Origin: Polaromonas sp. JS666
GTDB lineage: Bacteria > Pseudomonadota > Gammaproteobacteria > Burkholderiales > Burkholderiaceae_C
NCBI RefSeq assembly: GCF_900103405.1
Contig: NZ_FNHX01000002.1
Location: 624,496-688,495, forward strand
DNA: 64,000 nt
Direction: 5' to 3'
Shown piece by piece: positions 1 to 9,436 of this stretch. Under the pieces are notes generated by a model. That model was not told where the DNA came from, made no database searches, and worked only from the letters and a program-made list of their open reading frames with translations. The translations under genes and the position numbers were made by a program. Numbering within the stretch: the stretch's first letter is position 1; each line of letters opens with the position of its first letter.

Positions 1-684
1 CCCATCGCCGACGTCTTCATCGTCTGGGCCAAGCTGCAGGACCCTGACGGCAAGGTCGGCGGCCAGGAAAGCATTCGCGGCTTTGTGCTGGAAAAAGGCA
101 TGAAGGGCCTGACCGCGCCCAAGATCGAGGGCAAGATGAGTTTGCGCGCGTCGATCACCGGCGAGATCGTGATGGACGACGTGTTTGTGCCCGAAGAGAA
201 TTTGCTGCCCAATGTGAGCGGCTTGAAGGGTCCCTTCGGCTGCCTCAACAAGGCGCGTTACGGCATCGCCTGGGGCGCGCTGGGCGCGGCCGAGGACTGC
301 TGGTTCCGCGCCCGCCAGTACACCCTGGACCGCCAGCAGTTCGGCCGCCCGCTGGCGCAAAACCAGCTGATCCAGAAAAAGCTGGCCGACATGCAGACCG
401 AAATCACGCTGGGCCTGCAGGCCTGCCTGCGCGTCGGCCGGCTCATGGACGAAGACAAGGCCGTGCCCGAAATGATTTCACTGATCAAGCGCAACAGCTG
501 CGGCAAGTCGCTGGACATCGCCCGCATGGCGCGCGACATGCACGGCGGCAACGGCATCCATGACGAGTACCACGTGATCCGCCACATGATCAACCTGGAA
601 ACCGTCAACACCTACGAAGGCACGCACGACGTGCATGCGCTGATCCTGGGCCGCGCGCAGACCGGCTTGCAGGCCTTCTATTAA
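1..684 (+). CDS. gcdH: Glutaryl-CoA dehydrogenase, C-terminal part (5' end outside window)
   Basis: The reading frame is open from base 1, so about 227 C-terminal residues of an acyl-CoA dehydrogenase are seen. The glutaryl-CoA dehydrogenase branch oxidatively decarboxylates glutaryl-CoA to crotonyl-CoA with FAD, in lysine, tryptophan and aromatic degradation. The visible part holds the end of the beta-barrel domain and the C-terminal helical domain ([19 protein letters not shown], then [18 protein letters not shown]). The stretch [19 protein letters not shown] contains the Glu that is the catalytic base in this family. The TYEGTHD context and ending fit GcdH better than short-chain acyl-CoA dehydrogenases. 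YdcF starts 34 bases downstream. Confidence 0.9.
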   Translation, partial: PIADVFIVWAKLQDPDGKVGGQESIRGFVLEKGMKGLTAPKIEGKMSLRASITGEIVMDDVFVPEENLLPNVSGLKGPFGCLNKARYGIAWGALGAAEDCWFRARQYTLDRQQFGRPLAQNQLIQKKLADMQTEITLGLQACLRVGRLMDEDKAVPEMISLIKRNSCGKSLDIARMARDMHGGNGIHDEYHVIRHMINLETVNTYEGTHDVHALILGRAQTGLQAFY

Positions 685-718
685 TTAGCGCTACTAGCGC
701 TGTATCCCCCGGCCGGCC

Positions 719-1498
719 ATGGACTTAGGCGCACTCAAGCCCGTGCTGGCCGCCCTGGCGCTGCCGCCGGTCTCGCCGCTGCTGCTGACCTTGCTGGGCC
801 TGCTGCTGGCCTGGTTCAACAAAAAAAGAAGCGGGCTCGCGCTGGCGACCATTTCCGTGCTGCTGCTGGCGCTGCTCAGTTGCCACGGCACGGCGGTGTG
901 GCTGGCGCGCACGGCCTTGCCGCAATTCGCGCCGCTGGACCTGGCCGGGCTCAAGGCCCGGAAAGTGCAGGCCATCGTCATCCTGGGCGGCGACGTGCTG
1001 CCCGTGGCGCCCGAATACGGCCACAGCCAGCCGGCCGCGGCCACCGCCGCGCGACTGCGCTACGGCGCCTGGCTGGCCCGGCAGTCCGGCCTGCCGCTGG
1101 CTTTTAGCGGCGGCCTGGGCTGGGCGGCCCACAGCACCCAAACCGAACCCGAAGCCGAAGTCGCCGCCCGCGTGCTGCAGCAGGACTACGGCCTGGCGCT
1201 GCGCTGGCGTGAATCCCAGTCGCGCGACACGGCGGGCAATGCGCGCCTGATGGCACCGCTGCTGCGCCAGGCCGGTGTCCAGCGCATCGCGCTGGTGACT
1301 CATGCCTGGCACATGCCGCGCGCGGTGCTGGCTTTTGAACAGGCCGGCCTGGCCGTCACGCCCGCACCCATGGGCTATGTGCTGCCGGCCCAAAGCGAAC
1401 CGCTGGAATGGCTGCCCTCGGCGCAGGGCCTGCAGGCCTCGCGGCAGGTGCTGCGCGAGTGGCTGGCGCTGACCGTTGGGCGTTTTCAGCCGGCATAA
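719..1498 (+). CDS. YdcF/ElyC/SanA-family membrane protein (DUF218)
   Basis: A 259-residue protein with two hydrophobic N-terminal segments (about residues 18-33 and 40-58) followed by a DUF218 domain. Family landmarks are visible: AIVILGGD near residue 83, ESQSRDTAGNARLM and LVTHAWHMPRAVLAF. Members such as ElyC and SanA are inner-membrane proteins tied to envelope or peptidoglycan integrity; no reaction is firmly assigned. It stands between gcdH and the TetR-RND operon with no obvious partner. The ATG at 719 is preceded by little Shine-Dalgarno sequence, so the start is likely but not certain. Confidence 0.8.
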   Translation: MDLGALKPVLAALALPPVSPLLLTLLGLLLAWFNKKRSGLALATISVLLLALLSCHGTAVWLARTALPQFAPLDLAGLKARKVQAIVILGGDVLPVAPEYGHSQPAAATAARLRYGAWLARQSGLPLAFSGGLGWAAHSTQTEPEAEVAARVLQQDYGLALRWRESQSRDTAGNARLMAPLLRQAGVQRIALVTHAWHMPRAVLAFEQAGLAVTPAPMGYVLPAQSEPLEWLPSAQGLQASRQVLREWLALTVGRFQPA

Positions 1499-1594
1499 AG
1501 CCCACCCCCTGTGGCGCCAAAGCAGCGCCCAGCAAGGCTTTACCGTGGGTTTACCTTTGAGTCCGGGCGCCCCGGCGACACTCAATACTTTGGG

Positions 1595-1623
1595 TTGACG
1601 GTCGGAAAGTAAGCAGATATATT
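1595..1623 (+). promoter_or_regulatory. Sigma-70 promoter of the tetR-RND efflux operon
   Basis: TTGACG at 1595-1600 and TATATT at 1618-1623 are separated by 17 bases, close to the sigma-70 consensus with ideal spacing. The predicted transcript would start near 1630, only about 15 bases before the tetR ATG. The leader is therefore very short and shows no clear Shine-Dalgarno sequence. Confidence 0.7.
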
Positions 1624-1643
1624 ACTAACCAGTCAGTCAGTAA
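1622..1643 (+). promoter_or_regulatory. Probable TetR operator overlapping the -10 box and transcription start
   Basis: An imperfect palindrome runs from TTACT at 1622-1626 to AGTAA at 1639-1643 and includes a tandem AGTC repeat at 1631-1638. It covers the predicted transcription start and sits directly before the tetR gene, as expected for an autoregulating repressor that also controls the downstream pump. Binding by this particular TetR is inferred from position and symmetry. Confidence 0.55.
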
Positions 1644-1645
1644 CT

Positions 1646-2338
1646 ATGTCTCTTTCCAAACTTTTCCACGACAACACCGCGGTCGCCGCCAAGCGGGAGC
1701 GCCGCAAGGAAGCGCGCCCGGGCGAACTCCTGGATGCCGCATTGGACCTTTTTGTCGAAAAAGGCTTTGCCGCCACCCGCGCCGAGGAAGTCGCCGCCCG
1801 CGCCGGCGTCTCCAAGGGCACCTTGTTCCTTTATTTCCAGAGCAAGGAAGAGCTGTTCAAGGCCGTGGTGCGCGAGAACATCTCGGGCCGCTTCACCGAG
1901 TGGCGCGCCGAGCTGGAAACCTTTGAAGGCACCACCTCCGAATTGCTGGCCTACTGCATGAACAGCTGGTGGGAACGGGTGGGCCTGACGCGCGCCTCGG
2001 GCCTGACCAAGCTGATGATGAGCGAGGCCAAGAACTTCCCCGACATCGCGGCCTTCTACCAGCAGGAAGTCATCATGCCGGGGCACGGCCTGATCCGCAG
2101 CATCCTGCAGCGCGGCATGGACCGCGGCGAGTTCCGCCCCATGAACCTGGACTACGCCGTCTATGTCGTGATCGCCCCCATGATTTTCCTGATCCTGTCC
2201 AGGCACTCCGGCGGCGTGTGTCTAAGCAGCGAGATTGACCTGGACCCGCAAAAATACATCGCCTTCCAGGTGGAAACCATCCTGAACGGCATCTCCGCGC
2301 CGGCCGTTGCCGCCGTGGCCAACAGGAAGGCCGCATGA
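1646..2338 (+). CDS. TetR-family transcriptional regulator of the RND pump
   Basis: A 230-residue repressor. The N-terminal helix-turn-helix of the family is clear at about residues 28-75 ([20 protein letters not shown], then [20 protein letters not shown]), followed by a ligand-binding domain of C-terminal TetR type. Its stop overlaps the ATG of the membrane-fusion gene by four bases (ATGA), so regulator and pump are one translationally coupled operon. A palindrome overlaps the promoter just upstream, pointing to autorepression relieved by a pump substrate. The inducer cannot be read from the sequence. Confidence 0.9.
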   Translation: MSLSKLFHDNTAVAAKRERRKEARPGELLDAALDLFVEKGFAATRAEEVAARAGVSKGTLFLYFQSKEELFKAVVRENISGRFTEWRAELETFEGTTSELLAYCMNSWWERVGLTRASGLTKLMMSEAKNFPDIAAFYQQEVIMPGHGLIRSILQRGMDRGEFRPMNLDYAVYVVIAPMIFLILSRHSGGVCLSSEIDLDPQKYIAFQVETILNGISAPAVAAVANRKAA

Positions 2339-3537
2339 AGCGCTGGGCCAAGTGGGCGGTCGCCGGCCTGATCGTGCTGCTCGTGGCGGGCGGTGTGCTG
2401 CGCGCGCTGGGCGCGCGCAAGGCCCAGCAGCAGGCGCTGGCCGCCAGCAGCGCCGTCAAGGACATGGGCCTGGTGGAACTGGCCGCCACCGACGTGGTCA
2501 AGGCCCAGGTGCGCGAAGTCGTGCAGGGCCTGCCGGTCTCGGGTTCGCTCAAGGCCGTCAACTCCGCCGTGATCAAGGCCCGCGTCGCTGGCGAACTGCA
2601 GGGCCTGGCGGTGCGCGAGGGCGATGTGGTCAAGGCCGGCCAGGTGATCGCGCGCATAGACGCCGCCGAATACCAGTCGCGCGTGCGCCAGGCCCGCGAA
2701 CAGGCCGAATCCGCCAAGGCCCAGGTCGACGTGGTGCAGCGCCAGTACGACAACAACAAGGCGCTGGTCGACCAGGGCTTTATTTCCAAGACCGCGCTGG
2801 ACACCTCGCTAGCCAACCTCAATGCCGCGCAGTCCACCTACAAGGCCGCGCTGGCCGCGACCGACGTGGCCGCCAAATCTCTGGACGACACGGTGCTCAA
2901 GGCGCCTATCTCCGGCCAGGTCTCGCAGCGCCTGGCGCAGCCCGGCGAGCGTGTGGGCATAGACACCAAAATCGTCGAAATCGTGGACCTGAGCCGGCTC
3001 GAACTCGAGGCCACGCTGAGCGCCACCGACTCCATGGAAGTGCGCGTCGGCCAGAGCGCCCAGCTGCAGATTGAAGGCAGCCGCCAACCCGTGACGGCCG
3101 TGGTCGCGCGCATCAACCCCAGCGCGCAGGCCGGCAGCCGCAGCGTGCTGGCCTACCTGAACATCGACAACCCGGGCGTTTCCGGTGCTTCCGGCGAAGC
3201 CGGCGCCCCGCCGCTGCGCCAGGGCCTGTTCGCCCAGGGCACGCTGGGCACGGCACGCGCCTCGCTGCTGGCGCTGCCCGTCAGCGCCGTGCGCACCGAC
3301 AAGCCCGCGCCCTATGTGCAGGCCGTGGAGAACGGCGTGGTGGTGCACAAGACCGTCGAGCTGGGCGCGCGCGGCGCCGCCGGTAGCGACAGCGTGGTGG
3401 CCATCAAAGGCCTGGAAGAAGGCGCGCTTGTCGTGCGCGGCGAAATCGGCGCGCTGCGCGAAGGCACCAAGGTGCGCTTCACGCAACTGCCCTCCGCGCA
3501 GCCCGCCGCCAGCGCGCCCGCCAAACCGGCGCCCTGA
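2335..3537 (+). CDS. RND efflux periplasmic adaptor (membrane fusion protein, HlyD/AcrA type)
   Basis: A 400-residue adaptor with an N-terminal membrane or signal anchor (about residues 4-25). A lipoyl/barrel-sandwich half-motif ([20 protein letters not shown]) is followed by an alpha-hairpin with heptad-like ARQ/AKA segments (about 100-170), the second lipoyl half ([20 protein letters not shown]), a beta-barrel and a membrane-proximal domain. It bridges the inner-membrane pump to an outer-membrane channel. It lies between tetR (4-base overlap) and the permease (12-base gap). A TolC-like gene is at 8028, close by but separated by pcm and rhodanese genes. Confidence 0.92.
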   Translation: MKRWAKWAVAGLIVLLVAGGVLRALGARKAQQQALAASSAVKDMGLVELAATDVVKAQVREVVQGLPVSGSLKAVNSAVIKARVAGELQGLAVREGDVVKAGQVIARIDAAEYQSRVRQAREQAESAKAQVDVVQRQYDNNKALVDQGFISKTALDTSLANLNAAQSTYKAALAATDVAAKSLDDTVLKAPISGQVSQRLAQPGERVGIDTKIVEIVDLSRLELEATLSATDSMEVRVGQSAQLQIEGSRQPVTAVVARINPSAQAGSRSVLAYLNIDNPGVSGASGEAGAPPLRQGLFAQGTLGTARASLLALPVSAVRTDKPAPYVQAVENGVVVHKTVELGARGAAGSDSVVAIKGLEEGALVVRGEIGALREGTKVRFTQLPSAQPAASAPAKPAP

Positions 3538-3549
3538 GGCTTCACACGC

Positions 3550-6500
3550 ATGTGGTTCACGCAGGTCAGCCTCAAGAATCCCGTGTTCGCCACCATGGTC
3601 ATGCTGGCCATCGTGGTGCTGGGGCTGTTCTCCTACCAGCGCATGCAGGTCGACCAGTTTCCCAACATCGACTTCCCGGTGGTGGTGATCACCGCCGAAT
3701 ACCCGGGCGCCTCGCCCGAAATCGTCGAGAGCGAAGTCACCAAGAAGATTGAAGAAGGCGTCAACTCGATTGCCGGCATCAACGCGCTGACCTCGCGCAG
3801 CTATGAAGGCCAGGCCGTGGTCATCATGGAGTTCCAGCTCTATATCGACGGGCGCCGCGCCGCCGAGGACGTGCGCGAAAAAATCGCGGCCATCCGGCCG
3901 AGCTTTCGCGACGAGGTCAAGGAGCCGCGCGTGCTGCGCTTCGACCCGGCCAGCCGCGCCATCTGGTCGGTCGCCGTGCTGCCCCAATCCGGCAAGGGCA
4001 AGGCCATGGATGCGGTGGAGTTGACCAACTGGGCCGACCAGGTGCTGAAAAAACGCCTGGAGAACGTGCGCGGCGCCGGCTCGGTCACCCTGGTGGGCGG
4101 CACCAAACGCGAGATCAACGTCTACCTCAACCCGCAGGCCATGGAGTCGCTGGGCATCACCGCCGACCAGGTGGTCAATGCGGTGCGCAACGAAAACCAG
4201 GACCTGCCGGTGGGCGCCATCCGTTCGCTGCAGCAGGAGCGCGTCGTCAAGATAGACGCGCGCATGAAGCGGCCCGAGGACTTCGGCAAGATCATCGTGG
4301 CGCGCAAGAATACCGGCAGCGGGGCGGCCGCGGCGGTCACCGTCGACCAGGTGGCCCGCATCGCCGACGGCGCGCAGGAACTCGACAGCCTGGCGCTCTA
4401 CAACGGCCAGCGCACCCTGCTGCTGACGGTGCAAAAAGCCCAGGACGAAAACACCATTGCCGTGGTCGACGGCCTGAACAAGGCCGTGGCCGAGCTGCAG
4501 CCGCTGCTGCCGCCTGGCGCGCGGCTGGAACTCATCACCGACGGCTCGCGACCCATACGCGTGGCCGTCGAGAACGTGCGCCGCACCCTGATTGAAGGCG
4601 CGCTGCTGACGGTGCTTATCGTCTTCCTGTTCCTCAATTCCTGGCGCTCCACGGTGATCACCGGGCTGACGCTGCCGATCTCCATCATCGGCACCTTTTT
4701 GTTCATGAATTTGTTCGGCTTCACCATCAACATGATCACGCTGATGGCGCTGTCGCTGTGCGTGGGCCTGCTGATCGACGACGCCATCGTGGTGCGCGAG
4801 AACATCGTGCGCCATGTGCAGATGGGCAAGGCACCCTACCAGGCCTCGATGGACGGCACCCAGGAAATCGGCCTGGCCGTGCTGGCCACCACTTTCTCCA
4901 TCGTGGCGGTGTTCCTGCCCATCGGTTTTATGGGCGGCATCATCGGCAAGTTCTTCCACGAGTTCGGCGTGACCATCGTGGCCGCCGTGCTGATCTCCAT
5001 GTTCGTGAGCTTCACGCTGGATCCCATGCTCTCCAGCGTCTGGCACGACCCAGCCATCGAAGCGCACGGCCGGCAGGGCGCGCCCGTCACCTTCTACGAC
5101 AGGACCATAGGCCGCGTCACCGGCTGGTTCGACCGCGCCACCGAATCCCTGAGCGACAGCTACCAGGGCATCTTGCGCTGGTCGCTGGGCCACAAGCTGG
5201 CCACGCTGGCGCTGGCGGTGCTGATTTTTGTCACCAGCATCTTCATGGTGCCGCTGCTGGGCACCGAGTTCGTGCCCAAAGCCGACTTCTCCGAGACCAC
5301 GCTGAACTTCTACACGCCGGTGGGCTCCTCGCTGGAAAACACCGAAGCCAAGGCGCGCCAGGTCGAGGCCATCGTGCGCGAGTTCCCCGAAGTCAAATAC
5401 ACGCTGGCCACGCTCAACACCGGCAACGCCCAGGGCAAGATGTACGCCAGCGTCTACGTGCGCCTGGTGGACCGCAAGGCGCGCACGCGCAGCGTCGACG
5501 AGATGTCGGGCGTGCTGCGCGAGCGGCTCAAGCAGGTGCCCGGCATCACGGTCACGCACGTCGGCCTGCTTGACGCGGTGGGCGGCAACAAGCAGGTGGA
5601 GTTTTCGCTGCAGGGCACCGACCTCAAGGAGCTCGAGCGGCTCACGCGCGCCATCAGCGACAAGATACGGGGCATCCCCGGCCTGGTGGACCTGGACTCC
5701 AGCGTGAAAGCCGACAAGCCGGTGATCGAGGTCGACGTGCGGCGCGACGCGGCCTCCGACCTGGGCCTGTCGGTGTCGCAGATCGCCGCCTCGCTGCGCA
5801 CCCTGGTGGCCGGCCAGACGGTGGGCAACTGGCGCGCGCCCGACGACCAGACCTACGACGTCAATGTGCGCCTGGCGCCCGGCGCCCGCACCGCACCGCA
5901 GGACCTGGAGCGCCTGCCCTTCATGAGCAACACCATGGGCAGCAATGCCGACGGCTCCTCGCGCGTGGTGCGGCTCAACCAGGTGGCGACCGTGAAGGAG
6001 TCCACCGGCCCCAACCAGATCAACCGACGCGACATGGCGCGCGAGGTCGCCATCAACGCCAACGTCTACAAGCGCTCGGCCGGCGAGGTCTCCAACGACA
6101 TCAAGGCCGTGCTCGACAACTTCAGCTTCCCGCCTGGCTACCGCTACCAGTTCAGCGGCTCCACCAAAAACATGGCCGAGTCCTTCGGCTACGCGGTCTC
6201 GGCGCTGGTCATGGCGATTTTGTTCATCTACATGATCCTGGCCAGCCAGTTCAAGAGCTTTTTGCAGCCCATGGCGCTGATGACCTCGCTGCCGCTGACC
6301 CTGATCGGCGTGGTGCTGGCGCTGCTGCTGTTCCGCTCCACGCTGTCGATGTTCTCCATCATCGGCGTGGTGATGCTGATGGGCCTGGTCACCAAGAACG
6401 CCATCCTGCTGGTCGACTTCGCCATCCGCATGCGCGCCGACCGGCTGGACGTGGACGGCCACCGCGTGCCCGGCATGGAGCGCGGCGAGGCCCTGCTGCA

Positions 6501-6798
6501 TGCCGCCAAGGTCCGGCTGCGCCCCATCCTGATGACCACGCTGGCCATGATCTTCGGCATGGTGCCGCTGGCCTTTGCCCTGACGGAAGGCTCCGAGCAG
6601 CGCGCCCCCATGGGCCAGGCCGTCATAGGCGGCGTGATCACCTCCTCGCTGCTGACGCTGGTGGTGGTGCCCGTGACCTATTGCTACCTGGACGACCTGG
6701 GCCAGTGGTTCAAGCGCAAATTCGGCCCCAAAACCCGCCACGGCGCCGCCCCTGAAGCACCGCCCGCCCGCCCTGCGCCTGTCATGGCCGGCCGCTAA
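3550..6798 (+). CDS. RND multidrug efflux permease (HAE1/AcrB-MexB type)
   Basis: The 1082-residue length is typical of AcrB-like proton/drug antiporters. The N-terminus ([20 protein letters not shown]) opens TM1. The paired proton-relay aspartates are visible in [13 protein letters not shown] (TM4), and the TM10 lysine in [17 protein letters not shown]. Two large periplasmic loops and a second six-TM bundle follow, as in duplicated RND pumps. Substrates are probably hydrophobic or amphiphilic drugs, solvents or aromatics; specificity is not readable. It is the last gene of the tetR-adaptor-permease operon. A 1331-codon antisense frame exists over it but is a composition artefact. Confidence 0.95.
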   Translation: MWFTQVSLKNPVFATMVMLAIVVLGLFSYQRMQVDQFPNIDFPVVVITAEYPGASPEIVESEVTKKIEEGVNSIAGINALTSRSYEGQAVVIMEFQLYIDGRRAAEDVREKIAAIRPSFRDEVKEPRVLRFDPASRAIWSVAVLPQSGKGKAMDAVELTNWADQVLKKRLENVRGAGSVTLVGGTKREINVYLNPQAMESLGITADQVVNAVRNENQDLPVGAIRSLQQERVVKIDARMKRPEDFGKIIVARKNTGSGAAAAVTVDQVARIADGAQELDSLALYNGQRTLLLTVQKAQDENTIAVVDGLNKAVAELQPLLPPGARLELITDGSRPIRVAVENVRRTLIEGALLTVLIVFLFLNSWRSTVITGLTLPISIIGTFLFMNLFGFTINMITLMALSLCVGLLIDDAIVVRENIVRHVQMGKAPYQASMDGTQEIGLAVLATTFSIVAVFLPIGFMGGIIGKFFHEFGVTIVAAVLISMFVSFTLDPMLSSVWHDPAIEAHGRQGAPVTFYDRTIGRVTGWFDRATESLSDSYQGILRWSLGHKLATLALAVLIFVTSIFMVPLLGTEFVPKADFSETTLNFYTPVGSSLENTEAKARQVEAIVREFPEVKYTLATLNTGNAQGKMYASVYVRLVDRKARTRSVDEMSGVLRERLKQVPGITVTHVGLLDAVGGNKQVEFSLQGTDLKELERLTRAISDKIRGIPGLVDLDSSVKADKPVIEVDVRRDAASDLGLSVSQIAASLRTLVAGQTVGNWRAPDDQTYDVNVRLAPGARTAPQDLERLPFMSNTMGSNADGSSRVVRLNQVATVKESTGPNQINRRDMAREVAINANVYKRSAGEVSNDIKAVLDNFSFPPGYRYQFSGSTKNMAESFGYAVSALVMAILFIYMILASQFKSFLQPMALMTSLPLTLIGVVLALLLFRSTLSMFSIIGVVMLMGLVTKNAILLVDFAIRMRADRLDVDGHRVPGMERGEALLHAAKVRLRPILMTTLAMIFGMVPLAFALTEGSEQRAPMGQAVIGGVITSSLLTLVVVPVTYCYLDDLGQWFKRKFGPKTRHGAAPEAPPARPAPVMAGR

Positions 6799-6872
6799 AA
6801 TCAAAGGTTTATCTCGTGAACCCCCTCTTCACTTCCCTTTCTTCCCCTATTTCGCCCAACCACAGGTCCGCC

Positions 6873-7562
6873 ATGAACTACGAACAAGCCCGATTCAACA
6901 TGATTGAACAGCAAATCCGCCCCTGGGAAGTGCTGGACAACCAGGTCCTTTCCCTGCTCGCCGTGGTCAAGCGCGAAGACTTCGTGCCGGCGGCCCACAA
7001 GGCCCTGGCCTTTGTCGACATGGAAATCCCGCTGCCGCCCCAGGCCAACCCCAGCCAGTGCATGCTGGCGCCCAAGGTCGAAGCCCGCATCCTGCAGGAG
7101 CTGGCCGTGCAAAAGCACGAAAAAGTGCTGGAGATCGGCGCCGGCTCCGGCTACATGGCCGCCCTGCTGGCGCACCGCGCGCAGCAGGTGATCACGCTTG
7201 AGATCGACCCCACGCTGGCGCAGATGGCACGCGACAACCTGCAGCGCGCCGGCGTCTACAACGCCGAGGTGCGCACCGGCGACGGTGCCGCCAAGCTGGC
7301 GCAAGCCGTGGCCGGCAACGACCCGCTGCGCGGCCCCTTCGATGTCATCGTGCTCAGCGGCTCGGTCGCCGAAGTGCCGGCCTCGCTGCTGTCCCTGCTC
7401 AAGGTCGGCGGGCGCCTCAGCGCCATCGTGGGCTTTGAGCCCGTGATGCGCGCCACCCTGGTCACCCGCGTGGCCGAAGACGCCTGGCGCACCACCCAGG
7501 CCTGGGACACCGTGGCGCCGCGCCTGCTGAACTTCCCTGAACCCTCGGCCTTCAGCTTCTGA
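6873..7562 (+). CDS. pcm: Protein-L-isoaspartate O-methyltransferase family protein
   Basis: A 229-residue SAM-dependent methyltransferase of the Pcm family, which methylates isoaspartyl residues so that damaged proteins can be repaired. The N-terminal signature NMIEQQIRPWEVLD and the SAM motif I VLEIGAGSGYMAALLA are clear. Motif III-like VIVLSGSVAEVP is present in place of the usual TAA-type motif, so it may be one of the divergent Pcm-like proteins found next to tolC genes in betaproteobacteria. An upstream in-frame ATG at 6816 would add 19 low-complexity residues. The ATG at 6873, preceded by an AGG Shine-Dalgarno-like sequence, fits the family start better. Confidence 0.85.
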   Translation: MNYEQARFNMIEQQIRPWEVLDNQVLSLLAVVKREDFVPAAHKALAFVDMEIPLPPQANPSQCMLAPKVEARILQELAVQKHEKVLEIGAGSGYMAALLAHRAQQVITLEIDPTLAQMARDNLQRAGVYNAEVRTGDGAAKLAQAVAGNDPLRGPFDVIVLSGSVAEVPASLLSLLKVGGRLSAIVGFEPVMRATLVTRVAEDAWRTTQAWDTVAPRLLNFPEPSAFSF

Positions 7563-7580
7563 AAGCCGGCGGCAATACCC

Positions 7581-7610
7581 GATCACGACCGATCACGACC
7601 GATCACGACA
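7581..7610 (+). repeat. Three tandem copies of a 10-bp repeat (GATCACGACC)
   Basis: Positions 7581-7590 and 7591-7600 are identical and 7601-7610 differs only in the last base. The array lies in the 66-base gap between pcm and the rhodanese gene. It may be a slippage-prone spacer that changes the distance to the downstream start; no function is proven. Confidence 0.85.
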
Positions 7611-7628
7611 CACCTGAAAGCGCCACCC

Positions 7629-7985
7629 ATGGTTCCCCAGCTCAATCCCGCCGACTTCAGCGCCTGGCGCGACAACGCCGGCGCGGGCGCGCCCGCCCTG
7701 CCCGTGGTGCTTGACGTGCGCGAGCCCTGGGAACTGCAAACGGCCACGGTCAAGGAAGACGGCTTCCGGCTGGTGCATATCCCCATGCGCGAGATCCCCG
7801 CGCGCCTGCCCGAGCTGCAAGAGGCCGGTGCCGGCCAGCCGATTGCCTGTCTGTGCCACCACGGCATGCGCAGCCTGCAGGTGGCCAACTACCTGACGCA
7901 AAGCGGCTTCACCGAAGTCGTCAACCTGCAAGGCGGCATCAATGCCTGGTCGCAGCAGGTGGACCGCTCCGTGCCTGTGTACTGA
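7629..7985 (+). CDS. Rhodanese-like domain protein
   Basis: A 118-residue single rhodanese domain. The substrate loop CHHGMRS carries the active-site Cys and Arg, and the fold-typical VVLDVREPWEL and VNLQGGINAWS are present. Such proteins carry sulfane sulfur or act in persulfide detoxification; with no signal peptide it should be cytoplasmic. It sits between pcm and the tolC-like gene in the same direction. Its physiological sulfur donor cannot be deduced. Confidence 0.88.
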   Translation: MVPQLNPADFSAWRDNAGAGAPALPVVLDVREPWELQTATVKEDGFRLVHIPMREIPARLPELQEAGAGQPIACLCHHGMRSLQVANYLTQSGFTEVVNLQGGINAWSQQVDRSVPVY

Positions 7986-8027
7986 TCCTTTTTTATTCGC
8001 CGATCCCTTCATTTCTTCAGGACTCTT

Positions 8028-9386
8028 ATGACCACGCCCAAGAAACCGCCGGCCCGCCCGGCGATGTTGCCCCTGTCGATTGCGGCCGCCGTGGCACTGC
8101 TGGCCATGGCCCCCCTGGCGCAAGCCCAGAGTCTCGTCGAGCTGTATGAATCGGCCCGCGCCTTCGACGCTTCCTACCAATCGGCCAAACTGCAATACGA
8201 CGCCAACCTCGCCAAGGCCGACCAGGCCAAGGCCGGCATCCTGCCGACGGCGGGCCTCTCAGCCGGCGTGTCGCGCACCGCGTTTGAAAACACGGCCCCG
8301 GTGATAGACCGCAGCTTCAACACACAAAACGCCACGCTCAACCTCTCGCAGCCGCTGTACCGCCCGGCCAACTGGGCCACCTACCAGCAAGCCTCCCGGC
8401 AGGTGGACCTGGCCAAGGCCCAGCTGGAAACCGCCGACCAGGATCTGATCGTGCGCACCAGCCAGGCCTACTTCGACGTGCTGGCCGCGCAGGACACCCT
8501 GACCTTTGTGCGGGCCCAGAAAGCCGCCGTGGCCGAGCAGCTGGCCTCGGCCAAGCGCAACTTCGAGGTCGGCACCTCCACCATCACCGACACCCGCGAA
8601 GCCCAGGCCCGCTACGACCTGGTGATCGCCCAGGAGCTGGCCGCCGAGAACGACCTGCGCGTCAAAAAAATCGCGCTGGACACCCTGGTCGGCAAGACCG
8701 AAACCCAGCCCAAGCCGCTGACCAGCCCGGTCGGCCTGCCGACCATCACGCCGGCCGACGTCGACACCTGGGTGTCACAGTCCGAACTCGTGCACCCCAG
8801 CATCCGCCAGGCGCAAAGCAATGTGGAGATCGCCGAGCTGGAGGTGAACAAGGCCGAAGCCGGCCACAAGCCCACGCTGGACGCCACGGCCAGCTACAAC
8901 GTGACGCGCAACCCTTCGGGCACGGCCACCACCATCCCGCCCTTTGCCTTCCGCACCAACACCACCACCGTCGGCGTGCTGCTCAACGTGCCGTTGTTCG
9001 CGGGCTTTTCCACGCAAAACCGCGTGCGCGAAACCCTGTCGCTGCGCGACAAGGCCAAGAGCGACCTCGAAGGCGCGCGGCGCACCGTGGCGCAGGCCAC
9101 ACGCACCGCCTACTTCGGCGTGCAGTCGGGCCAGGGCCAGGTCAAGGCGCTGGAGGCGGCCGAGCTCTCAAGCCAGAGCGCGCTGGACGCCAACAAGCTG
9201 GGCTACCAGGTCGGCGTGCGCATCAACATCGACGTGCTCAATTCGCAAAGCCAGCTGTTCCAGACCAAACGCGACCTGGCCAAGGCGCGCTACGACGTGC
9301 TGCTGGGCGACCTCAAACTGCGCCAGGCCAACGGCACGCTGACGCCGGAAGACCTGCAGAAGATCAACGCGCTGCTGGCCCGGTAA
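8028..9386 (+). CDS. tolC: TolC-family outer membrane channel protein
   Basis: A 452-residue precursor with a signal peptide ending near AQA-QS (about residue 34). It has the internally duplicated TolC architecture: SLVELYESARAFDASYQSA starts repeat one and VHPSIRQAQSNVEIAELEVN repeat two, with long coiled-coil helices and outer-membrane strands between. It forms the exit duct for type I secretion or for RND pumps such as the one encoded 1.2 kb upstream. The ending, with LKLRQANGTL before the last residues, is typical of TolC proteins. It is probably the general TolC of this organism rather than a dedicated pump subunit. Confidence 0.92.
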   Translation: MTTPKKPPARPAMLPLSIAAAVALLAMAPLAQAQSLVELYESARAFDASYQSAKLQYDANLAKADQAKAGILPTAGLSAGVSRTAFENTAPVIDRSFNTQNATLNLSQPLYRPANWATYQQASRQVDLAKAQLETADQDLIVRTSQAYFDVLAAQDTLTFVRAQKAAVAEQLASAKRNFEVGTSTITDTREAQARYDLVIAQELAAENDLRVKKIALDTLVGKTETQPKPLTSPVGLPTITPADVDTWVSQSELVHPSIRQAQSNVEIAELEVNKAEAGHKPTLDATASYNVTRNPSGTATTIPPFAFRTNTTTVGVLLNVPLFAGFSTQNRVRETLSLRDKAKSDLEGARRTVAQATRTAYFGVQSGQGQVKALEAAELSSQSALDANKLGYQVGVRINIDVLNSQSQLFQTKRDLAKARYDVLLGDLKLRQANGTLTPEDLQKINALLAR

Positions 9387-9410
9387 ACTCCGGCCAACCA
9401 CTCCAACAAA

Positions 9411-9434
9411 GGCCCCGTGCCGGGGCCAGAATTT
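9411..9434 (+). terminator. Weak intrinsic terminator after tolC
   Basis: A 7-bp perfect stem (9411-9417 with 9421-9427, three-base loop) follows the tolC stop by 24 bases and is trailed by AGAATTT rather than a strong T-run. The cupin gene starts at 9437, so the hairpin would attenuate rather than fully separate the two genes. Confidence 0.45.
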
Positions 9435-9436
9435 CC

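Noticed and set aside
2809..6804. 1331-codon open frame antisense to the RND genes
   Set aside because: It is a mirror of high-GC codon bias over the adaptor and permease genes; the product is His/Gln/Gly-rich without any domain.
7581..7610. CRISPR-like short repeat
   Set aside because: The units are only 10 bases with no spacers, so it is a simple tandem repeat. No CRISPR array or cas gene is seen anywhere in the window.
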